A stretch of 33,564 bases of DNA. Source: Candidatus Omnitrophota bacterium (GTDB lineage Bacteria; Omnitrophota; Koll11; Duberdicusellales; 4484-171). Within the stretch, counting starts at the first letter, position 1. Each line of letters opens with the position of its first letter. The stretch spans positions 1 through 33,564 of the forward strand of contig JAUYCY010000049.1 of NCBI GenBank assembly GCA_030692055.1, in the 5' to 3' direction. The position numbers and the translations under genes are program-made. Shown one piece after another: positions 1 through 6,838 of the stretch. The notes under the pieces are model-generated. The model was not told the origin of the DNA. It saw nothing but the letters and a program-made list of their open reading frames with translations, and did not search any database.

Positions 1-141
1 TCTCCGCGGCAAGCCGCGGAGTATGTTCTATACTAATATTATCACTGGTTCATTCATTGCCTTGGAATGAGGTCAACTACGTTTACGATTTCGGCTTCAT
101 CCCCGTGGCAAGCCACGGGGTATTCGCCGAGAGAGAATAAA
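1..141. repeat. Composite REP-like palindromic element at the left window edge
   Basis: Two strong hairpins are visible. One at 2-21 has arms CTCCGCGGC and GCCGCGGAG. One at 101-120 has arms CCCCGTGGC and GCCACGGGG. Positions 53-141 are a perfect 89-base inverted copy of 33334-33422 at the other end of the window. The element is cut by the window start, so its full length is unknown. It resembles the two-hairpin elements near 1551, 2608, 15143 and 19062. Confidence 0.8.
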
Positions 142-257
142 TATCTTTTTATGGTATTTACTGCTTCGCCAACTAAATGAGGTTTTATAAAATTGCCCGT
201 TCCCATCGCGACAGCAATCGCCCCTGCTATAACTAATAAGACAACTAATAAGACGCT
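54..257 (-). other. Open frame without a clear start, possible gene remnant
   Basis: On the minus strand a stop-free frame runs from a TAA at 258-260 to a TGA at 54-56. Its first part translates to a hydrophobic run (VLLVVLLVIAGAIAVA) and then MGTGNFIKPHLVGEAVNTIK, which looks more like protein than random frame. The last 30 or so codons lie inside the REP-like repeat. The only ATG (204-206) is after the hydrophobic run. No family is recognised. It could be a decayed small membrane or pilin-like gene, or chance. A 12-base tandem repeat (GTCTTATTAGTT, twice) sits at its upstream end. Confidence 0.25.
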
Positions 258-530
258 TTACGCAACTTAATGATCCCCAAAACATTATAAAACAAATCTA
301 ATTCTCCTGCGAGGAAATATTTCTTTTGTAACTCTTTGGGTTTCAAACAGCTATATAAAACGTCTTGGTCACTCTTCTGCTTCTACTTTTAAGTTAGTTT
401 GGATACCGCGGGAAAAAAGCTGATAGAGATAATGCATCTTTGAGGCGGCTGCGATTGCTTTAGCGGTAATATAACCCTGGCCTAAGCCTCCGATATTACC
501 TGCATACGAAAAAGTTATTTTCGCGTTCAA
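245..530 (-). pseudogene. Truncated, frameshifted glycosyltransferase N-terminus
   Basis: A TTG at 528-530, preceded by a GAGG ribosome site five bases upstream, opens a frame that reads NAKITFSYAGNIGGLGQGYI and continues to a TGA at 369-371. The glycine-rich GNIGGLGQGYITAKAI segment is typical of the N-terminal donor or acceptor loop of GT4-type glycosyltransferases. The sequence goes on plausibly in the next frame from 370 (DQDVLYSCLKPKELQKKYFL) and then stops at 245-247. Only about 95 residues remain of a family that normally has 350-400. It starts 15 bases after the upstream GT2 gene, so it was part of the same operon. The frameshift could be a sequencing error, but the missing C-terminus cannot be explained that way within this window. 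Confidence 0.55.
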
Positions 531-545
531 ATAAACCTCACGCCT

Positions 546-1535
546 TTATACCTTTAACATCTTTATACTAGGAAAGACCCGGTAATAGATACAGCCGTAT
601 AAAAAATAAAAAGTAGCAAATAATGCGGAGACGCTATAAACTGCTAATGTTTTAACCTGCGCGCCGATACCTGCCTTGTTAAATCCCGGGACAACCATTG
701 CCATAGTGGCTATTAAAGCGATAAGCGAGGTGCATACCGCCAAGTAATTCAAAAAAATAATCGCGGCTGTGAAAGAAAGGAATAAAAAACTTACAATGAT
801 ACGATATAAGCGAAAACCCAGATAAGGAATTGCTTTTCTGCCGTAAGTTTTATAAATATAGGCAATAGCGCCTGATTTTACCGCGCTTTTTATTATATTT
901 ATGCTCTTCAGCTTGCAAGAAGGGTGATAAGCGATAACGTCGCTGGCGTAAATAATTTTTCCGCCATTTTCGATTATTCTTAGTCCCAACACATAGTGGC
1001 TGCCGTAATTATGCCATTTGTTTAAATTTTCATCCAGCCAACCTGCGGCTCCTAGCGCAGTTTTTCTATAAAAAATATTGCCGGTGCCGTAGGTTGAGCC
1101 TTGCATAGACATATTGTGATAGAAAGGCCCTTCTTTAAAATCTTTTGTAATTACACGGCCTTCCACTGCAGCTATCTTGTCAGAGCTAAAATAAGATAAA
1201 CCTCTTTCGAGCCAATTGTCCTCTACCTCCATATCATCGTCAGTAGAAGCGACAAATTCTGTATCAGCTCTTTGAAAACCGATATTGCGCGCCAAGAGTT
1301 GCCCCTTGGCTTTATCGTTAATGTAATACGAGATTTTTACATTTGATTTTTTAGAAATTTCTTCAACTAATTCTTTAGTCCCGTCTGTCGAATAATCATC
1401 TACCACTATAATCTCATATTTATCATGCGGATACGTTTGCCTCAAAAGCGCGTCTAAAGCCTTTTTTAAATATTCTTTTCGGTTAAATGTGGGGATAATA
1501 ACACTCACTTTAGTAATCTGTTCTACCTTGACCAT
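546..1535 (-). CDS. Family 2 glycosyltransferase with C-terminal membrane segments
   Basis: This 329-residue protein has a GT-A glycosyltransferase domain at its N-terminus. [13 protein letters not shown] begins at residue 11, the nucleotide-binding VVDDYSTDG lies at 44-52, and a metal-binding aspartate cluster (DDD) lies at 99-101. Residues of roughly 240-315 are hydrophobic and likely hold two or three membrane helices, so the enzyme should work at the inner face of the cytoplasmic membrane, adding a sugar to a lipid-linked glycan. The start ATG is preceded by AAAGGTGAT. Donor and acceptor cannot be read from sequence. It lies between a REP-like element upstream and the glycosyltransferase remnant downstream. 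Confidence 0.88.
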   Translation of the reverse strand: MVKVEQITKVSVIIPTFNRKEYLKKALDALLRQTYPHDKYEIIVVDDYSTDGTKELVEEISKKSNVKISYYINDKAKGQLLARNIGFQRADTEFVASTDDDMEVEDNWLERGLSYFSSDKIAAVEGRVITKDFKEGPFYHNMSMQGSTYGTGNIFYRKTALGAAGWLDENLNKWHNYGSHYVLGLRIIENGGKIIYASDVIAYHPSCKLKSINIIKSAVKSGAIAYIYKTYGRKAIPYLGFRLYRIIVSFLFLSFTAAIIFLNYLAVCTSLIALIATMAMVVPGFNKAGIGAQVKTLAVYSVSALFATFYFLYGCIYYRVFPSIKMLKV

Positions 1536-1550
1536 TTATCACCTTTGTTT

Positions 1551-1695
1551 ATCCCGAATAGCCAGAAGACCACGGGCATGCCCGTGGATGAATGGGATTT
1601 CTGGCATCGGGATTCCGCCCCACGTGCCAACGTGGGAAAGAATCCCGTAGAAAGGTTTCAGGTACCACGTGCATGCACGTGGGGCTCCATATTCA
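1551..1695. repeat. Composite REP-like element between two glycosyltransferase genes
   Basis: The element has outer arms ATCCCGAATAGCCAGAA (from 1551) and TTTCTGGCATCGGGAT (to about 1613). These enclose a perfect 18-base palindrome at 1570-1587. A CCCACGT/ACGTGGG hairpin follows at 1619-1636, and then a perfect 18-base palindrome at 1665-1682. The left hairpin is followed by ATGAAT and the right one by GGCTCCATATTCAT, the same grammar as the element at 15143-15267. It fills the gap between the two genes and begins just after the upstream stop codon. Confidence 0.8.
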
Positions 1696-1698
1696 TCG

Positions 1699-3981
1699 CT
1701 AAAATCTTTTAAAAAATTCTATATAACTTTTTGTTGTCGTTTCTACAGAAGTTTTTTCCCTAACCTCTGCCATCATCGCCAATCCTTTATTCCACACAGT
1801 GCTTGCATAAGTTTCTTTAGAGTAGTTTACGATTTCTTTAACGGACTTTAAATCACTGGCAGTATAGTATGGATAAGACGAATCCAGAAGTTCGATATTC
1901 GAATAGTCTTTACTCAAAACTATATTTGAATTAGTCGCAGCTGCAGCGGCTATTTTCGTGCAAGGTTTATATTTAAATACCACAGAATTTTCTTTTCTGA
2001 CAGAAAAATGGCAACTGTATTTTAGGGGTATTTTGAATAAGTCATATTTGGCCCCGTCGGTCTTGGCATCAATAAACTTAATTTTTAGTTCTCTGATAGA
2101 AAGATATTCCCTTGCTATATTCTCTGAATAATCGGAACCGATGTAAACTAAGCTATATCTGTCGGCATTATTAAATTGCCATCGCGGATCTCTATGTTCA
2201 TATATAGCTACAAATTGCGTGGTTTTAAATTTTTCTTTATATTCCAGCTCTGTGTGTTTATTGGGAACTATAACACCATCTACAATATTAGCATTTTCCA
2301 TATTCGCATTAAAACACAACTCATCTACGATGTGCCATATAATCACATTGTTGTTCCTTCTGAAAATATCTAACGCGATGTTATCTATAAATTTAATAAA
2401 TATTATTATGCTTTCCCTGATTCCTTTTATCCTTTCGTATCCTTCTTGAATATTGACAACTGTGGACTGGATGTTATATTTTGATAATTGGTCGCTGATT
2501 TGATCCCCGCTCATACTCGCCGACCCCCAAGGTTTACTTACTATAAAATAAACCTTAAACCTCGTGCCGGCTGTTTGTATCGAAGATATCGGCAGAAACA
2601 AAATTCTTTTATCCCGACGCGATAAAACCAACCCCGACGTAACGTCGGGGTGGATGGAAGCGTGGTCGGCCCCAACGTTTGGTCGAGGCAGGGATTTTCC
2701 CGACGAAATAGTCGGGACAAGCTGCTCCGTGCGCAGCGTCTGCGAGAAACCACGGGCTTTAGCCCGTGGAGCTTCATTTTTTCTGTTCATTCCTTTAATT
2801 ACTTCTTCGTAATAATCCAAAAGGGTTTGCACTGTTTTTTCCGGAGCAAATTCTTCGCTTTTGTGCTTGGCTGCTTCTCCTATTTTTTCTAAATCTTGAC
2901 GCGGCCAAACCTCACAAATCTTTTCTGCCAAAGCTTTGGGGTTACCTAAAGGAACAAGAAAGCCGTCTTTACCCTCTTCTAACACCTCGTCAAAGCTGGC
3001 GTCTATTGTTCCAATTATTGGCCGGGCAAACCCCATAACCTCTATCAAAGTAATAGGCAGATCATCCACTAACGAAGGAAGCACTACCAAGCGGGCATGT
3101 TGATAAAGAGGGTATAATTTTTCTTTGGGGCAGGCGTCTATGAAAACGAGCCGGTCGCGATAGGCTGAATTCTGCGAACGGATATATTCCCTTATCGAAG
3201 GCCCCAGGGGGGTTTTAGTGTCAGAACCGACAAAAACAGCGTGGGCTTCGGGGAATTTTTCAAACACCTGCGGCAGGCTTTGCGCCAAAATATGCACCCC
3301 TTTGTGCAGCCGCATCTGCCCCACAAAAAGAAGATAAGGCTTACCTTCAAGACGCTCCTTATAAATAGAATCGTCCAATGAGGTAACCTCTTGGTAAAAT
3401 ACCGGCCGAATAACTTTTATATTGTTTATTTTTAAGTCTTTAACGATCATATTCTTTGCGCACTCGCTTGAAATATAAAGGTGCTTACTTAAGCGAAGAT
3501 AGAGCGCTTCCAGTAAGTTCTGCATTTTTAAATCCATGGTTAATTTTGCGCGCATCACGGAAGTCCAGACAGCCTGATACGACCCGGCAAAAGAAATATG
3601 GGGGACTTTTAAAAAAATAAGCGCGAATAAACCGGGTATGTGGTAATTTACTGATTCAATAATATCAAAATGCTCCAAGAAGTTTAGTTTTCGTAAATAC
3701 CTGTATACGTCAAAGCTATAAACAAGCCAGTAAAGCGCTCCTCTTAACCTGCCAAAAGAAAAATAATTTAAGGCCTTAACTAAACCGACATGCTTAATGG
3801 CCAACCTATGCATATGTATGCCTTGGTATTGAAAATCTTCATTAGCTTTTGCGCACACAATAACATGCACGCAATGGCCCTGCGCTGCAAGCCACCTTGC
3901 AATGCGGTAAAAAAGCTGCGAAATCCCTCCTGCATAATATGGTTCGGTAACGAATTCCGGCGTTATAAAACAAATATTCAT
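1699..3981 (-). CDS. Fused double glycosyltransferase (GT4 plus second GT-B-like domain)
   Basis: The 760-residue frame holds two proteins. Residues 1-397 are a complete GT4 enzyme: N-terminal PEFVTEPYYAGGISQLFYRI at 8-27, a second domain opening with PYLLFVGQMRLHKGVH (215-230), and the GT4 E-x7-E region around LPSLVDDLPITLIEVMGFARP (301-321). Residues 458-760 look like a separate glycosyltransferase, starting KRILFLPISSIQTAGTRFKVY and carrying FKYKPCTKIAAAAATNSNIV late in the domain. Residues of about 402-457 are the translation of a REP-like repeat (EAPRAKARGFS and so on) and have no protein-family character. The repeat has no stop in this frame, so the two enzymes are probably made as one chain. 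Internal translation of the second half is an alternative, but no ATG with a good ribosome site was found there. The start lies five bases after the previous stop. Confidence 0.82.
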   Translation of the reverse strand: MNICFITPEFVTEPYYAGGISQLFYRIARWLAAQGHCVHVIVCAKANEDFQYQGIHMHRLAIKHVGLVKALNYFSFGRLRGALYWLVYSFDVYRYLRKLNFLEHFDIIESVNYHIPGLFALIFLKVPHISFAGSYQAVWTSVMRAKLTMDLKMQNLLEALYLRLSKHLYISSECAKNMIVKDLKINNIKVIRPVFYQEVTSLDDSIYKERLEGKPYLLFVGQMRLHKGVHILAQSLPQVFEKFPEAHAVFVGSDTKTPLGPSIREYIRSQNSAYRDRLVFIDACPKEKLYPLYQHARLVVLPSLVDDLPITLIEVMGFARPIIGTIDASFDEVLEEGKDGFLVPLGNPKALAEKICEVWPRQDLEKIGEAAKHKSEEFAPEKTVQTLLDYYEEVIKGMNRKNEAPRAKARGFSQTLRTEQLVPTISSGKSLPRPNVGADHASIHPDVTSGLVLSRRDKRILFLPISSIQTAGTRFKVYFIVSKPWGSASMSGDQISDQLSKYNIQSTVVNIQEGYERIKGIRESIIIFIKFIDNIALDIFRRNNNVIIWHIVDELCFNANMENANIVDGVIVPNKHTELEYKEKFKTTQFVAIYEHRDPRWQFNNADRYSLVYIGSDYSENIAREYLSIRELKIKFIDAKTDGAKYDLFKIPLKYSCHFSVRKENSVVFKYKPCTKIAAAAATNSNIVLSKDYSNIELLDSSYPYYTASDLKSVKEIVNYSKETYASTVWNKGLAMMAEVREKTSVETTTKSYIEFFKRF
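2608..2776. repeat. REP-like element inside a coding frame
   Basis: The element begins near TATCCCGAC, has a 9-base-arm hairpin at 2632-2650 (CCCCGACGT/ACGTCGGGG), a TCCCGAC/GTCGGGA hairpin at 2698-2717 and a CCACGGGC/GCCCGTGG hairpin at 2750-2769 followed by AGCTTCAT. It matches the other composite elements in this window in layout. Here it supplies about 56 codons that bridge two glycosyltransferase domains. Confidence 0.78.
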
Positions 3982-3986
3982 ATAAA

Positions 3987-4823
3987 TTATGTTTTTTTAA
4001 AAGCAGGAAATATCCACTCTAACTGTTTCTTTACAAAACCTAAAAAAATAGCTTTTGCCTTCAGGTATTTCTTATAATTTTTTTCGTGAATGTCTTGTAC
4101 GGCCCAGATGATTCTCCACAACCATAAGGGCAAATTACCCTCGTAAAAATCTTTTACGTGCGGATGGCCAAGATGCACAATGATAGGGTTCTTAATACCT
4201 GTCTGAGGAGTTTCCACGCGCCAATTATAAGGCAGTATATAAGGATACTGTTTTGTACGCCAGATTGCCCGCGCCAAAGCAATCGGCCCGGTGCAGGGGC
4301 GCCTTTCCATTTCCTCAAGCCAAGCAAGAAGCAATGTGCGGGAACGGTGGCTATAAAAAGTAACTCCGCAATCAAGATCAGTTAAAGATTTAGGCGCAGA
4401 GGAAAGCTCATCCCTGTCATCATTGCTTATATCTTTACCTATTTTTAGCTCTAGATCAAGAAATACGCGCGAATTCATGGGAATCGCCATCCCAAAGTTT
4501 TTCGCAATCTCAAAGCCATCCAAAATTCGCGGGCTGACAATCAGGTGGTCGTTATCTAAATAAAGCGATGCGTCATAAGGGCTGTCGCGCAATGCGACTA
4601 ACCTAAAGTAGTCGCCATTTCTTATCCCCCAGCGAATTTCGTAATCTCTTGGCTTAATTATCTCGATGGTTATGTTTTCCATATTAATGCTAAAATTGCG
4701 GTCGGATAAAATCTTAATCGGGTAACTGCAATAACGCCTTAACGAAGCTATGGAATGAAGGCAACTTTTTTCTGTCCCCTCCCCCACCGTCACGTAAAAA
4801 ATACCGTAATTGTTAATAGCCAT
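3987..4823 (-). CDS. GT-A/GT8-like glycosyltransferase, hypothetical
   Basis: The protein of 278 residues opens MAINNYGIFYVTVGEGTEKS, followed by CLHSIASLRRY, a pattern seen in GT8-like or nucleotide-diphospho-sugar transferases that scan from a first beta strand. LYLDNDHLIV (residues 87-96) supplies a DxD-like metal and nucleotide-binding motif. A longer frame starts at 4850, but a perfect AGGAGG at 4834-4839 lies ten bases before the ATG at 4823, so the shorter start is chosen. No membrane helix is evident. The gene sits in a run of glycosyltransferases and probably adds one sugar of the repeat. The exact family is uncertain. Confidence 0.7.
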   Translation of the reverse strand: MAINNYGIFYVTVGEGTEKSCLHSIASLRRYCSYPIKILSDRNFSINMENITIEIIKPRDYEIRWGIRNGDYFRLVALRDSPYDASLYLDNDHLIVSPRILDGFEIAKNFGMAIPMNSRVFLDLELKIGKDISNDDRDELSSAPKSLTDLDCGVTFYSHRSRTLLLAWLEEMERRPCTGPIALARAIWRTKQYPYILPYNWRVETPQTGIKNPIIVHLGHPHVKDFYEGNLPLWLWRIIWAVQDIHEKNYKKYLKAKAIFLGFVKKQLEWIFPAFKKT

Positions 4824-4860
4824 ATTTCTTAATCCTCCTAAATAAAACAATTTTTATTTT

Positions 4861-5535
4861 TCAGTTCAAAACATTGTGCCATACAAAAAATCCTGTGCCG
4901 TTGATTTCGCCTTCAGGCTCAAGCCAGCCGGCGGTATCCAATAAAACCTTATACAGTTTTCCGTAATACGCTATCCGCACCTTTCGCGGATAAGCCAGTG
5001 TGCTATTTCTGATGTTATCAAGAACTTTTATTAACGTCTTATAGCCAAAAGGATTGTTGAGGAAAAAAACCGTCCCCTCAGTAGTCTCGTATGTCCCGGC
5101 ATCTGCCTGAATAATTTCTATTTCTGTTTTTAGCGCTTTGAAAGAACTGATATTTTTTCGGGCAATATCCACCAGGCTTTTTTCATATTCTATGCCGATA
5201 ACCTTCTTTATCTTTCTGGTAGCTGCATACAGGACTGCCCTCCCCTTTCCGCATCCGATATCGACAAAAATATCGTTTTCGTTCAACTGCAAAAAAGGGA
5301 TGATTTTTTCAAATATTGAATATTCCATAGTACCATAACGGAATTCATCGCCGAAAAACGTTTGAGGGTTACGCGGTATATAGTAACCTGTTGTCTCTAT
5401 ACCCAGCCTACTGTCATAGCGAAAATCCCTTATTGTATCCAGAGACTTCTGCCAGGCAAGATAAACATGATATAACGCCATGCTCATATGCGATTTGATT
5501 TCCTGCATTACCTTTGCCCATAACGCGGAGTTCAT
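4861..5535 (-). CDS. Class I SAM-dependent methyltransferase
   Basis: The 224-residue protein carries the SAM-binding motif I, IFVDIGCGKGRAVLYAA, at about residues 89-105, followed by VIGIEYEKSLVDIARKN (motif II with the acidic ribose ligand) and an FFLNNPFGY segment in the motif IV position. The N-terminal 70 residues are a helical extension. Its ATG overlaps the stop of the upstream glycosyltransferase by ATGA, so the two are translationally coupled. Position among glycosyltransferases suggests it methylates a sugar hydroxyl or a glycan end, but the substrate is not visible. Confidence 0.8.
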   Translation of the reverse strand: MNSALWAKVMQEIKSHMSMALYHVYLAWQKSLDTIRDFRYDSRLGIETTGYYIPRNPQTFFGDEFRYGTMEYSIFEKIIPFLQLNENDIFVDIGCGKGRAVLYAATRKIKKVIGIEYEKSLVDIARKNISSFKALKTEIEIIQADAGTYETTEGTVFFLNNPFGYKTLIKVLDNIRNSTLAYPRKVRIAYYGKLYKVLLDTAGWLEPEGEINGTGFFVWHNVLN

Positions 5536-6722
5536 ATCTTTCTCCTGAGCATCTTAAGGCAATACGCAGCTATTCTTAACGGCATTCTTATAACTATAAA
5601 GATAACCTTTAAGCATTTGGTTCTTAAATCCCCGCAATAGTTTATAAAACCGTATGATGGTTTTCTTATGGTTTTTGCCTTACCGGATTCTAATATAAAT
5701 TTTTCTAAAAGTTCTTTGAATTCAAGCGCCCTTTTTTCAACCGTATGCCTCTGGTGCACAAGGCGGTATCCGTTCTCAGAAATACGCTTCATTTCATCCG
5801 GCCTTTTAAGGTAATACCTTATTTTTTCTAAGAAATTATTTTCTTCTACCTCAACGAAAGTCTCTTGGTCAATTAACCCTAACCCCTCTGCTCCATAAGG
5901 CTTATCGCACATTAACAAAGTTTTGCAGGCAAGCGCCTCAAATAGTTTCATTACGGGTATTTTATATTTTGTGCAGCAAGTAAGAAAGATATGCGACCGG
6001 TTCATTGCTTTAGCATAAGCCCCCCTTATGGGAATATCATATTCGGTCTCATCGTTCTCATAAAAAAGGTAAGCTGGGTTTCCTCTGCTGTAATATCTGA
6101 TGTCGGTTTGCGTGCGCAGAATTCTATCAAAATGTACCCTCAAAGGATACATAAATTCCGCTAATCTTCCGAAAAGCATTACGTCATACTGTTTTGGGAG
6201 TCCATAATCTTTAAAAACATTGGGGTCTATAGCTGATAACAGCGGCTGTATACAAAGATATTTTTGAATATCAGAATCAAAATATTTGTTAAAGAACTCC
6301 GCGGAGCAGAAAGGCGGGCATAGGCCAAATATAGCGCTAAAATCGTTTTTTAATATAATACGGCGCCATTCGGTATGCGTACAGTTCCAAGAATCGGTCA
6401 CTATCAATATCTTGGGTACGTGCACCTTATCCAGATCTAAGGGAAATGTCTGCAATCTCTTAGGTACGTTGTAGCGCTCGATAATTTTTTTAGGCAGCGG
6501 CTTATGAAGCAGGAGGTCGTCTGAAATATAACAGACAATAGCATCCGGCCTTGTATTTACGTATACCTCCTTTATGATATCCGTAACCCGATTATTATTA
6601 TAAATAAAACCCGGACCATAAAAAACAGTGTCGGGTATAATTTTGGCTACGGCTTCTTGTTCATGCAGTATTGTCTCAAAAAAATACTTCCTGTAATTCC
6701 ACGAAAGCGCAAGAAGTTTCAT
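5532..6722 (-). CDS. CgeB/YkvP-like GT-B glycosyltransferase
   Basis: The 396-residue protein starts MKLLALSWNYRKYFFETILHE and has the C-terminal pattern of the Glyco_trans_1_2 / CgeB family: NRSHIFLTCCTKYKIPVMKLFEALACKT, then DKPYGAEGLGL, DQETFVEVEENNFLEKIRYY and ENGYRLVHQRHTVEKRA. The lysine-arginine-rich C-terminus (RIPLRIAAYCLKMLRRKI-like) may be amphipathic and membrane-associated. It is the first gene after the degenerate hairpin repeat at 6757-6825 and is coupled by ATGA overlap to the methyltransferase that follows. Donor sugar unknown. Confidence 0.75.
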   Translation of the reverse strand: MKLLALSWNYRKYFFETILHEQEAVAKIIPDTVFYGPGFIYNNNRVTDIIKEVYVNTRPDAIVCYISDDLLLHKPLPKKIIERYNVPKRLQTFPLDLDKVHVPKILIVTDSWNCTHTEWRRIILKNDFSAIFGLCPPFCSAEFFNKYFDSDIQKYLCIQPLLSAIDPNVFKDYGLPKQYDVMLFGRLAEFMYPLRVHFDRILRTQTDIRYYSRGNPAYLFYENDETEYDIPIRGAYAKAMNRSHIFLTCCTKYKIPVMKLFEALACKTLLMCDKPYGAEGLGLIDQETFVEVEENNFLEKIRYYLKRPDEMKRISENGYRLVHQRHTVEKRALEFKELLEKFILESGKAKTIRKPSYGFINYCGDLRTKCLKVIFIVIRMPLRIAAYCLKMLRRKI

Positions 6723-6756
6723 AAGTTCTTAAAGTTTAGAGAAAGAGAAATTAGTT

Positions 6757-6825
6757 GATTTCAACGATTATAGAATGATTACAGCGATTATTAATCACTG
6801 GGATCAATACCTAATCACTGTAATC
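6757..6825. repeat. Bare core of the nested-hairpin element
   Basis: Four 13-base boxes in the order seen inside the 141 bp elements are present: GATTTCAACGATT (6757), GATTACAGCGATT, an AATCACTGGGATC-like box and AATCACTGTAATC (ending 6825). The terminal inverted repeats of the full element are absent. It occupies most of the gap between rfbH and the next glycosyltransferase. Confidence 0.65.
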
Positions 6826-6838
6826 ATAAACTTTCCCC

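Noticed and set aside
97..285. 62-residue minus-strand frame near the left edge
   Set aside because: It runs through the tandem 12-mer and the REP-like repeat and has no protein-like pattern. The frame at 54-257 is the more protein-like one.
2564..2892. Overlapping plus-strand and alternative minus-strand frames of about 80 residues
   Set aside because: They are translations of the REP-like element on other frames, with no ribosome sites or family resemblance.
4824..4850. Upstream start of the GT8-like gene
   Set aside because: The extra codons are made of the AGGAGG ribosome site of the internal ATG.
6757..6825. Repeated GATTACA-type words as a CRISPR array
   Set aside because: The words differ from unit to unit, come in inverted pairs and have seven-base spacers. 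There are no cas genes. They fit a hairpin core instead.
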